Shown here one piece after another: positions 38,095 through 45,971 of a stretch of DNA of 64,000 nt. The notes below the pieces were generated by a model, which saw nothing but the letters and a program-made list of their open reading frames with translations, was not told the DNA's origin and made no database searches. Source of the stretch: Ramlibacter sp. GTDB taxonomy: Bacteria; Pseudomonadota; Gammaproteobacteria; Burkholderiales; Burkholderiaceae_C. Numbering within the stretch: position 1 is the stretch's first letter; every line of letters starts with the position of its first letter. The position numbers were made by a program, and so were the translations under genes. The stretch lies in the NCBI GenBank assembly GCA_016713005.1, contig JADJPY010000016.1, forward strand, positions 62,001-126,000. The letters are read 5' to 3'.

Positions 38095-38734
38095 GGTCTT
38101 CCTGGGTCGACAGACACCCATTCTGACCGGATTGGCTGCCAATGCCCGCACGCACCAGCTGGCTGGACGGCGCCACCAGATCATGCAGCAGGCCCACCTG
38201 GTCCTGCTCGATCGCCTGCAGAACCAGTTCGTTGATCCCTCCCACAATGGCGACGGCCATGTCATCCGACAAATGCTGGCGGCCGTCGGCATTGACCACG
38301 CCCAGCATGAAGTCGGCGATTTCCTGGTTCATGCGCCGGCGCACCGCCAGGCCGGGCGCGCCCAGCCCCAGGATCTCGACAAACAGCGTGCGCAGCAGCA
38401 CCGGGTTTTGCGCCAGGCAAGCCAGATAGGCCGTGATGGCCTGCTCCACTTGCGTCTGCCAGCCGCGCTGCGGATCAATGGCGCCGCGCAGCACCTTCAA
38501 TGCGTTGTGGCTGGACACCTCGTACAGCGCGATCAGGCAATCGGCCTTGGTGGAGAAGTGTTCGTAGAACGTCCGTCGGGAAACCGCCGCCTCGCGCACG
38601 ATGTCGGCGATCGTGGTGTCTGCATAGCCCTTGGCGGCCACGGCATGCGCCATCCCCTCCAGCAACCGGTGGCGGTGCTCGGCCCCAGACGCCGGGTCCG
38701 GCAGCGCAGCTTGGGGCAGAGGCAAGGAGGCCAT
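38075..38734 (-). CDS. TetR-family transcriptional regulator
   Basis: 219 residues from ATG 38734; an ATG at 38755 would lie upstream of the first operator-like palindrome, so the shorter form is preferred. The N-terminal HTH (about 35-60) reads TIADIVREAAVSRRTFYEHF. The C-terminal ligand domain is helical. It is divergent from the di-iron/Mpo1/ALDH/SDR unit, and its 3' end overlaps talrD by 20 bases, so it may affect both directions. Confidence 0.9.
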   Translation of the reverse strand: MASLPLPQAALPDPASGAEHRHRLLEGMAHAVAAKGYADTTIADIVREAAVSRRTFYEHFSTKADCLIALYEVSSHNALKVLRGAIDPQRGWQTQVEQAITAYLACLAQNPVLLRTLFVEILGLGAPGLAVRRRMNQEIADFMLGVVNADGRQHLSDDMAVAIVGGINELVLQAIEQDQVGLLHDLVAPSSQLVRAGIGSQSGQNGCLSTQEDHAQQSR

Positions 38735-38735
38735 T

Positions 38736-38751
38736 GGTACTTGACAGTACC
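38736..38751. promoter_or_regulatory. Operator-like palindrome 1
   Basis: GGTACTTGACAGTACC, a perfect 6-4-6 inverted repeat just upstream of the tetR ATG. It contains the TTGACA of the divergent promoter. Same design as the palindrome at 38777. Confidence 0.75.
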
Positions 38752-38769
38752 ACATTTCGTCGGCACGAT
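38741..38769 (+). promoter_or_regulatory. Candidate promoter for the di-iron/Mpo1/ALDH/SDR unit
   Basis: Consensus TTGACA (38741-38746), 17-base spacer, CACGAT (38764-38769). It is bracketed by the two palindromes, as expected for repression by the adjacent TetR protein. Confidence 0.6.
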
Positions 38770-38776
38770 CCGCGCT

Positions 38777-38792
38777 GGTACGCCTTCGTACC
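38777..38792. promoter_or_regulatory. Operator-like palindrome 2
   Basis: GGTACGCCTTCGTACC, a perfect 6-4-6 inverted repeat sharing GGTAC...GTACC with palindrome 1. The centres are 41 bases apart, about four helical turns. Confidence 0.75.
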
Positions 38793-38828
38793 GACCGAAT
38801 CTGAACCGGCCTGTTCTGGAGATCCCGA

Positions 38829-39650
38829 ATGACCGACCTTGTGGTGCGCCGCCTGCTGATTGACCTGGAAAAGCCGTTCGAGCGCCATTGGTGCGGGGGC
38901 GATGCCTTCCGTTCTGCCCTCTTCAACGCGCTGTCCATGAGCTTCCCCGTGGGCGAACAGTTCTTCATCGATTCGGTGCGCAATGGGCACAAGGCACTGC
39001 CCACCGAAATGCAGGAGAAGTTCAAGGCAGAGGTCCAGGGTTTCATCGGCCAGGAGGCGACGCACCGGCGCATCCATGCCCTCTTCAATGGTCATCTGGA
39101 AAAGCAGGGTCTCGTCAACGAATGGGCCCCTCGCGCCCAGGAGCGCATGAAGCTCATGGATGGCCTGGACCCGCGACACCACCTGGGCATCACGGCCGCC
39201 AACGAGCACTTCACCGCCATCATGGCCGACTGGATGCTGGCCAACCCCGACCTGCTGGCCGGCAGCGACGAGCGCCTGCGCACCATGTGGCTCTGGCACA
39301 GCGCCGAGGAATCCGAGCACAAGAGCACCGCGTTTGACCTCTACGTGGCGCTGGGCGGCAACCACGAGTGGCGCGTCACCTGGTTCCGGCGCATCACCAC
39401 GGTCTTCCTGATGGACACGCTCAAGCAGACCGTCAACAACCTGCGGCGCGACGGCACATTGTGGAAGTGGAGCACCTGGAACAGCGCGGCCAGCTACCTG
39501 TTTGGCAAACGCGGCCTGATCCGCCAGACCTACAGGCCCTGGCGCGAATACAAGCGCGTGGACTTCCACCCGCGCCAGCTCGAGACCACGCTGTCACGCC
39601 GCTGGCTGGACGAGAACCGCGACCAGTACTCGCTGGTGGGGGCTGGCTGA
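38829..39650 (+). CDS. PF10118 ferritin-like di-iron 'metal-dependent hydrolase'
   Basis: 273 residues. Three Glu/His motifs typical of a ferritin-like di-iron centre are visible: FIGQEATHRRIH, GITAANEHFTA and WHSAEESEHKSTAFD. Cytosolic, no signal peptide. The family is annotated as a predicted metal-dependent hydrolase, but the motifs suit an oxygen-activating di-iron protein. First gene of the TetR-divergent unit. Confidence 0.85.
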   Translation: MTDLVVRRLLIDLEKPFERHWCGGDAFRSALFNALSMSFPVGEQFFIDSVRNGHKALPTEMQEKFKAEVQGFIGQEATHRRIHALFNGHLEKQGLVNEWAPRAQERMKLMDGLDPRHHLGITAANEHFTAIMADWMLANPDLLAGSDERLRTMWLWHSAEESEHKSTAFDLYVALGGNHEWRVTWFRRITTVFLMDTLKQTVNNLRRDGTLWKWSTWNSAASYLFGKRGLIRQTYRPWREYKRVDFHPRQLETTLSRRWLDENRDQYSLVGAG

Positions 39651-39697
39651 ATCGCGCCGGCCACGGCAAAATCCCTGCAGAAGCGAAGGAGACGCCC

Positions 39698-40225
39698 ATG
39701 AAGACACTGACCGACCAGCTCGCCAACTACGCGGCCTACCACCGCGACCCCCGCAACATCGCCACGCATTTCATCGGCATCCCGATGATCGTGCTGGCCG
39801 TGGCCACGCTGCTTGCCCGGCCCTCGCTGATGGTTGGTGGCCTGAGCCTCACGCCCGCACTGCTGGTCTCGGTGCTGACGGTCCTGTACTACCTGCGGCT
39901 CGATCTGCGTTTCGGGCTGCTGATGGGCGCCCTGATGGCGCTCAACCTCTATGTCGCGCAGTGGCTCGCCGCCGGCTCCACGACCCTGTGGCTCACTTCG
40001 GGCATAGGGCTCTTTGTGGTGGGCTGGGCGTTCCAGTTCGTCGGCCACTACTACGAGGGCCGAAAGCCCGCCTTTGTGGACGACATCATGGGCCTGATCA
40101 TTGGCCCGCTGTTCGTGGTGGCCGAAGTGGTATTCGCCGTCGGGCTGCGCGCGCCCGTGCTGCAAGAGATCGAGTCCCGCGTGGGCCCGGTGCGCAAGCG
40201 CGACATGCAGGCTGGCGCGACCTGA
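39698..40225 (+). CDS. Mpo1-like (DUF962) membrane protein
   Basis: 175 residues with four hydrophobic helices. The conserved His pattern of the Mpo1 family is present: YAAYHRDPRNIATHFIGIP (14-32) and FQFVGHYYEGRKPAF in the second half. Yeast Mpo1 is an Fe(II) dioxygenase that shortens 2-hydroxy fatty acids by one carbon; the bacterial role is inferred. Ribosome site GAAGGAG precedes the ATG. Confidence 0.87.
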   Translation: MKTLTDQLANYAAYHRDPRNIATHFIGIPMIVLAVATLLARPSLMVGGLSLTPALLVSVLTVLYYLRLDLRFGLLMGALMALNLYVAQWLAAGSTTLWLTSGIGLFVVGWAFQFVGHYYEGRKPAFVDDIMGLIIGPLFVVAEVVFAVGLRAPVLQEIESRVGPVRKRDMQAGAT

Positions 40226-40277
40226 GCCGCCTTTTCCGGGCTGCGGCGTGCCCGGGAGTTGGAGCAAAATCGCCGCC

Positions 40278-41711
40278 ATGCAACTGAACTACATCGCCAA
40301 CGCAGCCGTGGCCTCGGCCTCGGGCCGCACCATCCCCGTGATCGATCCCTCGGACGGCCAGCCGTTTGACGAGCTGCAGCGCAGCAATGCCCAGGACATT
40401 GACACCGCCGTTCGCGCCGCGCGCGAGTGCCACGGCGCAGTGTGGGGCAAGCTCAGCGCGGCCGAGCGCGGCCGGCTGATGATGCGGCTGTCGCTCAAGA
40501 TCGCCGACCACATCGAGGAACTCACCGCACTGGAGCAGCGCGATTGCGGCAAACCCACCAAGCAGGCCCGGGCCGACGCGGTGGCCCTGGCGCGCTACTT
40601 CGAGTTCTATGCCGGCGCCTGCGACAAGCTGACTGGCGAGACCATCCCCTACCAGGACGGCTACAGCGTGTTCACCTGGCGCGAGCCGCACGGCGTCACG
40701 GGCCACGTCATCCCCTGGAACTACCCGATGCAGATCTTCGGGCGCAGCGTGGGCGGCGCGTTGGCCGCAGGCAACTGCTGCGTCGTCAAGCCCGCCGAAG
40801 ACGCCTGCCTGTCGCTGCTGCGCGTGGCCGCGCTCGCCGCCGAGGCCGGGTTCCCGGCCGGCGCCATCAACATCGTCACCGGTTACGGCCACGAGGTGGG
40901 CGACGCGCTGGCGCGCCACCCCGGCATCGACCACATCAGCTTCACCGGCAGCCCGGGCGTGGGCACGCTGATCCAGCAGGCCGCCGCCGAGCGGCACTGC
41001 CCTGTCACGCTGGAGCTGGGTGGCAAGAGCCCGCAGATCCTGTTCGCCGACGCCGACTTGGACGCCGCGCTGCCCGTGGTCATCAACGCCATCGTGCAAA
41101 ACGCGGGGCAGACCTGCAGCGCCGGTTCGCGCGTGCTGATCGAGCAATCCATTTACGAGCCCGTGCTGGAGCGCCTGGGCCAGGCGTTTGCCAATCTGCG
41201 CGTGGGCCCGGCCGCCATGGACCTGGACCTGGGCCCGCTGATCCGCGCGAGCCAGCAGCAGCGGGTGTGGGATTTCCTGTCGGACGCGCAGGTGGCCAAT
41301 ATCCCGATGGTGGCGCAGGGCCAGATCGTGGACGAGGCGCCCGACAGCGGTTTCTACCAGGCCCCCACCCTGCTGCGCGACGTGCCGGTGGACCACCGCA
41401 TCGCGCAGGAGGAAGTGTTCGGCCCGGTGCTGGCCGCCATGGCCTTTCGCGACGAGGACCACGCCGTCGAACTGGCCAACGCCACGCAGTTCGGCCTGGT
41501 CGCGGGCGTCTGGACGCGCGACGGCTCGCGCCAGTTCCGCATGGCGCGGCGGGTGCGCAGCGGCCAGGTGTTCGTCAACAACTACGGCGCCGGCGGCGGC
41601 GTGGAGCTGCCCTTCGGTGGCGTCAAGTCATCGGGTCATGGCCGCGAGAAGGGTTTCGAGGCCTTGTACGGCTTCACCACCCTGAAGACGGTGGCCATCA
41701 AGCACAGCTGA
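40278..41711 (+). CDS. Aldehyde dehydrogenase family protein
   Basis: 477 residues with the full NAD(P)-aldehyde dehydrogenase fold: VIPWNYPMQIFGRSVGGALA, FTGSPGVGTLI, general-base Glu in LELGGKSPQ, catalytic Cys280 in NAGQTCSAGSRV and PFGGVKSSGHGREKG at the end. Starts 52 bases after the Mpo1-like gene. Substrate unknown; a fatty or hydroxy aldehyde would suit the neighbours. Confidence 0.93.
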   Translation: MQLNYIANAAVASASGRTIPVIDPSDGQPFDELQRSNAQDIDTAVRAARECHGAVWGKLSAAERGRLMMRLSLKIADHIEELTALEQRDCGKPTKQARADAVALARYFEFYAGACDKLTGETIPYQDGYSVFTWREPHGVTGHVIPWNYPMQIFGRSVGGALAAGNCCVVKPAEDACLSLLRVAALAAEAGFPAGAINIVTGYGHEVGDALARHPGIDHISFTGSPGVGTLIQQAAAERHCPVTLELGGKSPQILFADADLDAALPVVINAIVQNAGQTCSAGSRVLIEQSIYEPVLERLGQAFANLRVGPAAMDLDLGPLIRASQQQRVWDFLSDAQVANIPMVAQGQIVDEAPDSGFYQAPTLLRDVPVDHRIAQEEVFGPVLAAMAFRDEDHAVELANATQFGLVAGVWTRDGSRQFRMARRVRSGQVFVNNYGAGGGVELPFGGVKSSGHGREKGFEALYGFTTLKTVAIKHS

Positions 41712-41743
41712 CGGCCTCCTGGGCAGATTTACAGGCATTTTTG

Positions 41744-41793
41744 GCCGCCAGCCCCCGCCAGCTGGACCTGACCCACTATCAATTTCATAGCAG
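41744..41793 (-). repeat. Dispersed repeat copy G
   Basis: Reverse orientation: GGCCGCCAGCCCCCGCC, spacer, then CTATCAATTTCATAGCA. It fills the ALDH-SDR gap and ends just before the SDR ribosome site. Confidence 0.75.
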
Positions 41794-41806
41794 ACAGGAG
41801 ACTTTC

Positions 41807-42568
41807 ATGCGTGTCCAGGGCAAATCCGTCATCGTCACCGGCTCGGGCGGGGGCATCGGCGAGGGCATCGCGCGGCGACTGGCGGCCGAGGGTGCCAGCG
41901 TCATCGTCAACGACATCAACGCCGCCGCCGGCGAGCGTGTCGCCGCAGACATCGCCAAGGCCGGAGGAAAAGCCTCGTTCTTCGCCGCCGACGTGACGAA
42001 GTCCGCCGACGTCAAGGCGCTGGTGGATGCCGCGGTGCAGCGCCACGGCCGGCTGGACGTGATGATCAACAACGCCGGCTGGACGCACCGCAACCGGCCC
42101 GCCCTCGAAGTGAGCGAGGACGAGTTCGACAAGTGCTACGCCGTCAACATGAAGAGCATTTACCTGGCCACCATCCATGCCACGCCGGTGTTCCGCGCCG
42201 GCAAGGGCGGCAGCTTCATCAACATTGCCTCCACCGCAGGCGTGCGGCCGCGCCCGGGGCTGACCTGGTACAACGGCTCCAAAGGCGCCGTCATCACCAC
42301 CAGCAAGTCGCTGGCGGCCGAGTTGGGACCCGACAACATCCGGGTGAACTGCATCAACCCGGTGTTCAACCCCGACACCGGCCTGTCCGCCGAGTTTGCC
42401 GGTGGCCCGGTGGACGAGGCGCGCCGCGCCAAGTTCCTGGCCACGATCCCGCTGGGGCGTTTCTCCACCGCCCTGGACGTGGCCAACGCCTGCCTGTACC
42501 TGGCCAGCGATGAGGCGGCGTTCATTTCGGGGGTTTGCATCGAGGTGGACGGGGCGCGTTGCGTGTAA
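41807..42568 (+). CDS. SDR-family (short-chain) oxidoreductase
   Basis: 253 residues. Cofactor motif TGSGGGIGEG (11-20), NNAG (88-91) and the catalytic S142, Y155 and K159 (YNGSK) are intact. Good AGGAG site before the ATG at 41807; the open frame further upstream is antisense-like shadow over the ALDH gene. Last gene of the TetR-divergent unit; substrate unknown. Confidence 0.93.
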   Translation: MRVQGKSVIVTGSGGGIGEGIARRLAAEGASVIVNDINAAAGERVAADIAKAGGKASFFAADVTKSADVKALVDAAVQRHGRLDVMINNAGWTHRNRPALEVSEDEFDKCYAVNMKSIYLATIHATPVFRAGKGGSFINIASTAGVRPRPGLTWYNGSKGAVITTSKSLAAELGPDNIRVNCINPVFNPDTGLSAEFAGGPVDEARRAKFLATIPLGRFSTALDVANACLYLASDEAAFISGVCIEVDGARCV

Positions 42569-42652
42569 GGACTTCACACCGAGAGCGGCCGCGCGCCACG
42601 CACGCAGCGGAGTGGCGGTGATGGGTGCCCGCCGAAGCGAGGTAATGGAAGA

Positions 42653-42673
42653 GGATTGGGCGCAGCCCAATCC
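42653..42673. other. Perfect hairpin in the SDR-moaA gap
   Basis: GGATTGGGC / GCCCAATCC with a 3-base loop, no T-run. The gap (42569-42783) holds no ORF. It may be a REP-like element; a terminator role is not supported. Confidence 0.55.
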
Positions 42674-42783
42674 GGGGGACACGAGCGCAGGCGGGTACAC
42701 GTCGCCGTCAACCCGCGGGGCCAATGCGGCTTCTGAAGCATGCGACCACTGAAAGTGGCAGGCTTGCGAGACAATAGGCATCC

Positions 42784-43920
42784 ATGTCTGAACGAGTGAT
42801 CCCCCTTGTCGACCAGCGCCTCACGGGCCGGCGGGCCACAGTGCCCGCGCGCCACATCGCGCCCACCGGCTTGCTGGGCGACGCGTTGGGGCGGCCGCTG
42901 CGCGACCTGCGCATCAGCGTCACCGACCGCTGCAACTTCCGCTGCAGCTACTGCATGCCCAAGGAAGTGTTCGACAAGGACTACCCCTACCTGCCGCATG
43001 CCGCCCTGCTGAGCTTCGAGGAGATCACCCGCGTGGCGCGCCAGTTTGTGGCCCATGGCGTGCAGAAGATCCGCCTGACCGGCGGCGAGCCGCTGCTGCG
43101 CAAGAACATCGAGATCCTCATCAGCCAACTGGCCGCGCTGCGCACCATGGAAGGCCAGCCGCTGGACATCACGCTGACCACCAACGGTTCGCTGCTCGCG
43201 CGCAAGGCCCGCGCGTTGAGGGACGCTGGCCTGCAGCGCGTGACCGTCAGCCTGGACGGGCTGGACGACACGGTGTTCCGCCAGATGAACGACGTGGATT
43301 TCCCCGTGGCCGAGGTGCTGCGCGGCATCGACGCGGCGCGCGAGGCGGGGTTGGGCCCGATCAAGGTCAACATGGTCGTCAAGCGCGGCACCAACGACCA
43401 CGAGATCCTGCCCATGGCGCGACATTTCCGGGGCAGCGGCATCGTGCTGCGATTCATCGAATACATGGACGTGGGCGCCACCAACGGCTGGCGCATGGAC
43501 GAGGTGCTGCCGTCGGCGCAGGTGGTCAAGCGAATTGCCGCCGAGCTGCCGCTGGTGCAGCTGGAGCCGTCCGCCCCTGGCGAGACGGCCGAGCGCTGGG
43601 GCTATGCCGGCGCCGACGGGGCGCACGACCCGAATCTTGGCGAGATCGGCGTCATCAGCAGCGTCACGCAAGCTTTCTGCCGGGATTGCAACCGCGCCCG
43701 GCTGTCCACCGAGGGCAAGCTGTACCTGTGCCTGTTCGCCACCGAAGGCTGGGACCTGCGCAGCCTGGTGCGCGGCGACTTGGACGACGCCGGTCTGGCC
43801 GCGGCGATTGCCGCCATCTGGCAGGGCCGCGACGACCGCTACTCCGAGCTTCGCAGCACGCTGGCGCCCGACACCTCTGGCGGCGCACGCCGCGTCGAGA
43901 TGAGTTACATCGGTGGGTAA
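42784..43920 (+). CDS. moaA: GTP 3',8-cyclase
   Basis: Radical-SAM enzyme for the first step of molybdenum cofactor synthesis. 378 residues. The N-terminal cluster ligands are C50, C54 and C57 (DRCNFRCSYCMPK), the C-terminal cluster C299, C302 and C316 (CRDCNRARLS...YLC), and the protein ends in the required Gly-Gly (SYIGG). An N-terminal extension of about 40 residues precedes the core. Upstream of mobA and moeA. Confidence 0.97.
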   Translation: MSERVIPLVDQRLTGRRATVPARHIAPTGLLGDALGRPLRDLRISVTDRCNFRCSYCMPKEVFDKDYPYLPHAALLSFEEITRVARQFVAHGVQKIRLTGGEPLLRKNIEILISQLAALRTMEGQPLDITLTTNGSLLARKARALRDAGLQRVTVSLDGLDDTVFRQMNDVDFPVAEVLRGIDAAREAGLGPIKVNMVVKRGTNDHEILPMARHFRGSGIVLRFIEYMDVGATNGWRMDEVLPSAQVVKRIAAELPLVQLEPSAPGETAERWGYAGADGAHDPNLGEIGVISSVTQAFCRDCNRARLSTEGKLYLCLFATEGWDLRSLVRGDLDDAGLAAAIAAIWQGRDDRYSELRSTLAPDTSGGARRVEMSYIGG

Positions 43921-43927
43921 CATGATG

Positions 43928-44005
43928 GCCCCCACGCTTGTCGCTACGCGTACTGCGCTGCCCCCCGTGGGGGCGTCGCCTCCTGGGGGCGGCCCGTCGG
44001 AGGCT
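43928..44005 (+). repeat. GC-rich intergenic repeat, long copy (moaA-mobA)
   Basis: GCCCCCACGC, then GCTGCCCCCCGTGGGGGCG, then TGGGGGCGGCCCG. It fills the moaA-mobA gap. A shortened inverted copy lies inside moeA. I recall similar intergenic repeats from Comamonadaceae. Confidence 0.7.
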
Positions 44006-44013
44006 GGGTTTCC

Positions 44014-44634
44014 ATGATCGAGATTGCTTCGGTAACGGGCGTGGTGCTCGCCGGCGGGCGCGGCTCGCGCATGGGCGGCGTGGACAAGGGACTGCAGAAC
44101 TTCAACGGCATGCCGCTGGCGCTGCACACCCTGATGCGGTTGCAGATGCAAGGTCCGCTGATCGGGCAGACCATGATCAATGCCAACCGCAACCTCTCGG
44201 CGTACGAGTCGTTTGGCGTGCCGGTGTGGCCCGACGGGCTGGCGGATTACGCGGGCCCGCTGGCGGGCTTCCTCACTGCGCTGGAGCGCTGCGAGACCCC
44301 CTGGCTGCTGACGGTGCCGTGCGACACGCCGCTGTTTCCGCTGGACCTGGCGCAGCGCATGGCCGAAGCGCTGGTGCGCGAAGACGCCGAAATCGCCATG
44401 GCCGCCGCCCCCGAGGAAGACGGCCAGCTGCGCGCGCAGCCGGTGTTCTGCCTGCTGGGCGCCGACCTGCTGGAGAGCCTGGTGCGCTTCACGCACGACG
44501 GTGGACGCAAGATCGACAAGTGGACCGCCCTGCACCGCACGGTGCTGGTCCCGTTTGACGCGCCGGGCGACGACACACGGGCCTTCTTCAACGCCAACAC
44601 CCTGGCGGAGCTGCACTCGCTGGAGCAGCGGTGA
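44014..44634 (+). CDS. mobA: Molybdenum cofactor guanylyltransferase
   Basis: Adds GMP to molybdopterin to make MGD. 206 residues. The nucleotide-binding signature VVLAGGRGSRMGGVDKGL is at about 10-27, DYAGPLAGFLTAL and VPCDTPLFP in the middle. The stop overlaps the moeA GTG start. Confidence 0.95.
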   Translation: MIEIASVTGVVLAGGRGSRMGGVDKGLQNFNGMPLALHTLMRLQMQGPLIGQTMINANRNLSAYESFGVPVWPDGLADYAGPLAGFLTALERCETPWLLTVPCDTPLFPLDLAQRMAEALVREDAEIAMAAAPEEDGQLRAQPVFCLLGADLLESLVRFTHDGGRKIDKWTALHRTVLVPFDAPGDDTRAFFNANTLAELHSLEQR

Positions 44635-45938
44635 AGACCCTGGACCAGATCGCGGCCGAGCTGCAGGGCTATGACCCGCAGGCCCTGCCCGCGCAGGCGG
44701 TCAACGAGTTTTTGCAGCGCTTGGTCGCCCCCGTCACCGGCACCGAGACGGTGGCCCTGGCGGACGCGCTGGACCGCACGCTGGCGCAGCCCGTGGTGTC
44801 GCCCATCAGCGTGCCACCGCACGACAACTCGGCCATGGATGGCTTCGCCTTTGCCGGCGGCCAATTGGTGCGCGGCCAGGCCCTGGCCCTGGCCGTGGTG
44901 GGCACCGCACTGGCGGGGCGGGCCTGGCAGGGCACGGTCAACCATGGCGAGTGTCTCAAGATCATGACCGGCGCCATCCTGCCCCCGGGGCTGGACACCG
45001 TGGTGCCACAGGAATTCGTGCAACAGCAAGGCGATCGCGTCATCGTGCCCGCGGATGTGGTGCGCCCCGGCGACAACCGACGGCTGATGGGCGAAGACCT
45101 CATGGCGGGGCAGCCCGCGCTACAAAAAGGAGAGCGCCTCACGCCCGCTGCATGCGGGCTGGTGGCCAGTTTGGGCATTGAATCCGTGGTGGTGGTGCGC
45201 CGCCTGCGGGTGGCGGTGTTCTCCACCGGCGACGAAATCCTGAGCCTCGGCGAGGCCCCGCGCGAGGGCGCCGTCTACGACAGCAACCGCTACACCCTGC
45301 ACGGCCTGCTGCGCCGCCTGGGCTGCGATGTCGTCGATCTGGGCCGCGTGCGCGACGACCCGGCACTGCTGGAAACCGCTTTCCGGGCCGCCGCCGCACA
45401 GGCCGACGCCGTCATCACCAGCGGCGGCGTCAGCGTGGGCGAGGCCGATTTCACCAAGGCGATGATGAAGAAGCTGGGCGATGTGGCGTTCTGGCGCATC
45501 GCCATGCGCCCCGGCCGCCCCATGGCCGTCGGCCGATTCGCCGCCGGGCCGCCCCAAGGCGAATCAGCCCCCGCGGGGAGCGTGGGGGCAATACTGTTCG
45601 GGTTGCCGGGAAACCCGGTGGCCGTGATGGTGACGTTCCTGGCGTTCGTGCGCCCTGCCCTGTTGCGGATGATGGGGCGCATGCCGCAACCGCTGCCGCT
45701 GCTGCGCGCGCGCAGCACCGAGGCGCTGCGCAAGAAGCCCGGACGCACCGAATACCAGCGCGGCATCGTGTCCGCCGACGGAGCCGGTGGTCTGCAGGTG
45801 CGCACCACGGGCAACCAGGGCTCGGGCGTGCTCAGCTCCATGGTGCAGGCCAATGGCCTGATCGTGCTGCACCATGGGCAGGGCAACGTCGCCGTGGGCG
45901 ACGAAGTCGATGTGATGATGTTCGACGGCGCCATCTGA
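44631..45938 (+). CDS. moeA: Molybdopterin molybdenumtransferase
   Basis: Inserts molybdate into adenylylated molybdopterin. 435 residues from GTG 44631 (GTGA overlap with mobA). Motifs include PPHDNSAMDGFAF, MTGAILPPGLDTVV, and the MPT-binding TSGGVSVGEADFT and FGLPGNPVAVM. About 16-19 residues at 303-321 (GPPQGESAPAGS) are an in-frame insertion of GC-rich repeat sequence between RPMAVGRF and FGLPGNPV. Confidence 0.95.
   Translation: MKTLDQIAAELQGYDPQALPAQAVNEFLQRLVAPVTGTETVALADALDRTLAQPVVSPISVPPHDNSAMDGFAFAGGQLVRGQALALAVVGTALAGRAWQGTVNHGECLKIMTGAILPPGLDTVVPQEFVQQQGDRVIVPADVVRPGDNRRLMGEDLMAGQPALQKGERLTPAACGLVASLGIESVVVVRRLRVAVFSTGDEILSLGEAPREGAVYDSNRYTLHGLLRRLGCDVVDLGRVRDDPALLETAFRAAAAQADAVITSGGVSVGEADFTKAMMKKLGDVAFWRIAMRPGRPMAVGRFAAGPPQGESAPAGSVGAILFGLPGNPVAVMVTFLAFVRPALLRMMGRMPQPLPLLRARSTEALRKKPGRTEYQRGIVSADGAGGLQVRTTGNQGSGVLSSMVQANGLIVLHHGQGNVAVGDEVDVMMFDGAI
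45543..45589 (-). repeat. GC-rich repeat, short copy inside moeA
   Basis: GGGCCGCCCCAAGGCG and GCGGGGAGCGTGGGGGC match the two ends of the reverse complement of the 43928-44005 element, with the middle missing. Read in frame. Confidence 0.65.
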
Positions 45939-45971
45939 CGCCATCCGCCGGGGCAAGCTGCCCCGCACGCG

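Noticed and set aside
40427..42568. 713-codon frame that would fuse Arg-rich sequence to the SDR
   Set aside because: The first 460 codons overlap the aldehyde dehydrogenase in another frame; AGGAG and ATG at 41807 give a normal SDR.
42569..42783. Molybdenum-cofactor riboswitch upstream of moaA
   Set aside because: Only a simple 9-bp hairpin is visible; the conserved Moco-motif elements were not recognised.
45949..45965. Terminator between moeA and the RND gene
   Set aside because: CGGGGCA/TGCCCCG forms a hairpin but lacks a T-run on either strand.
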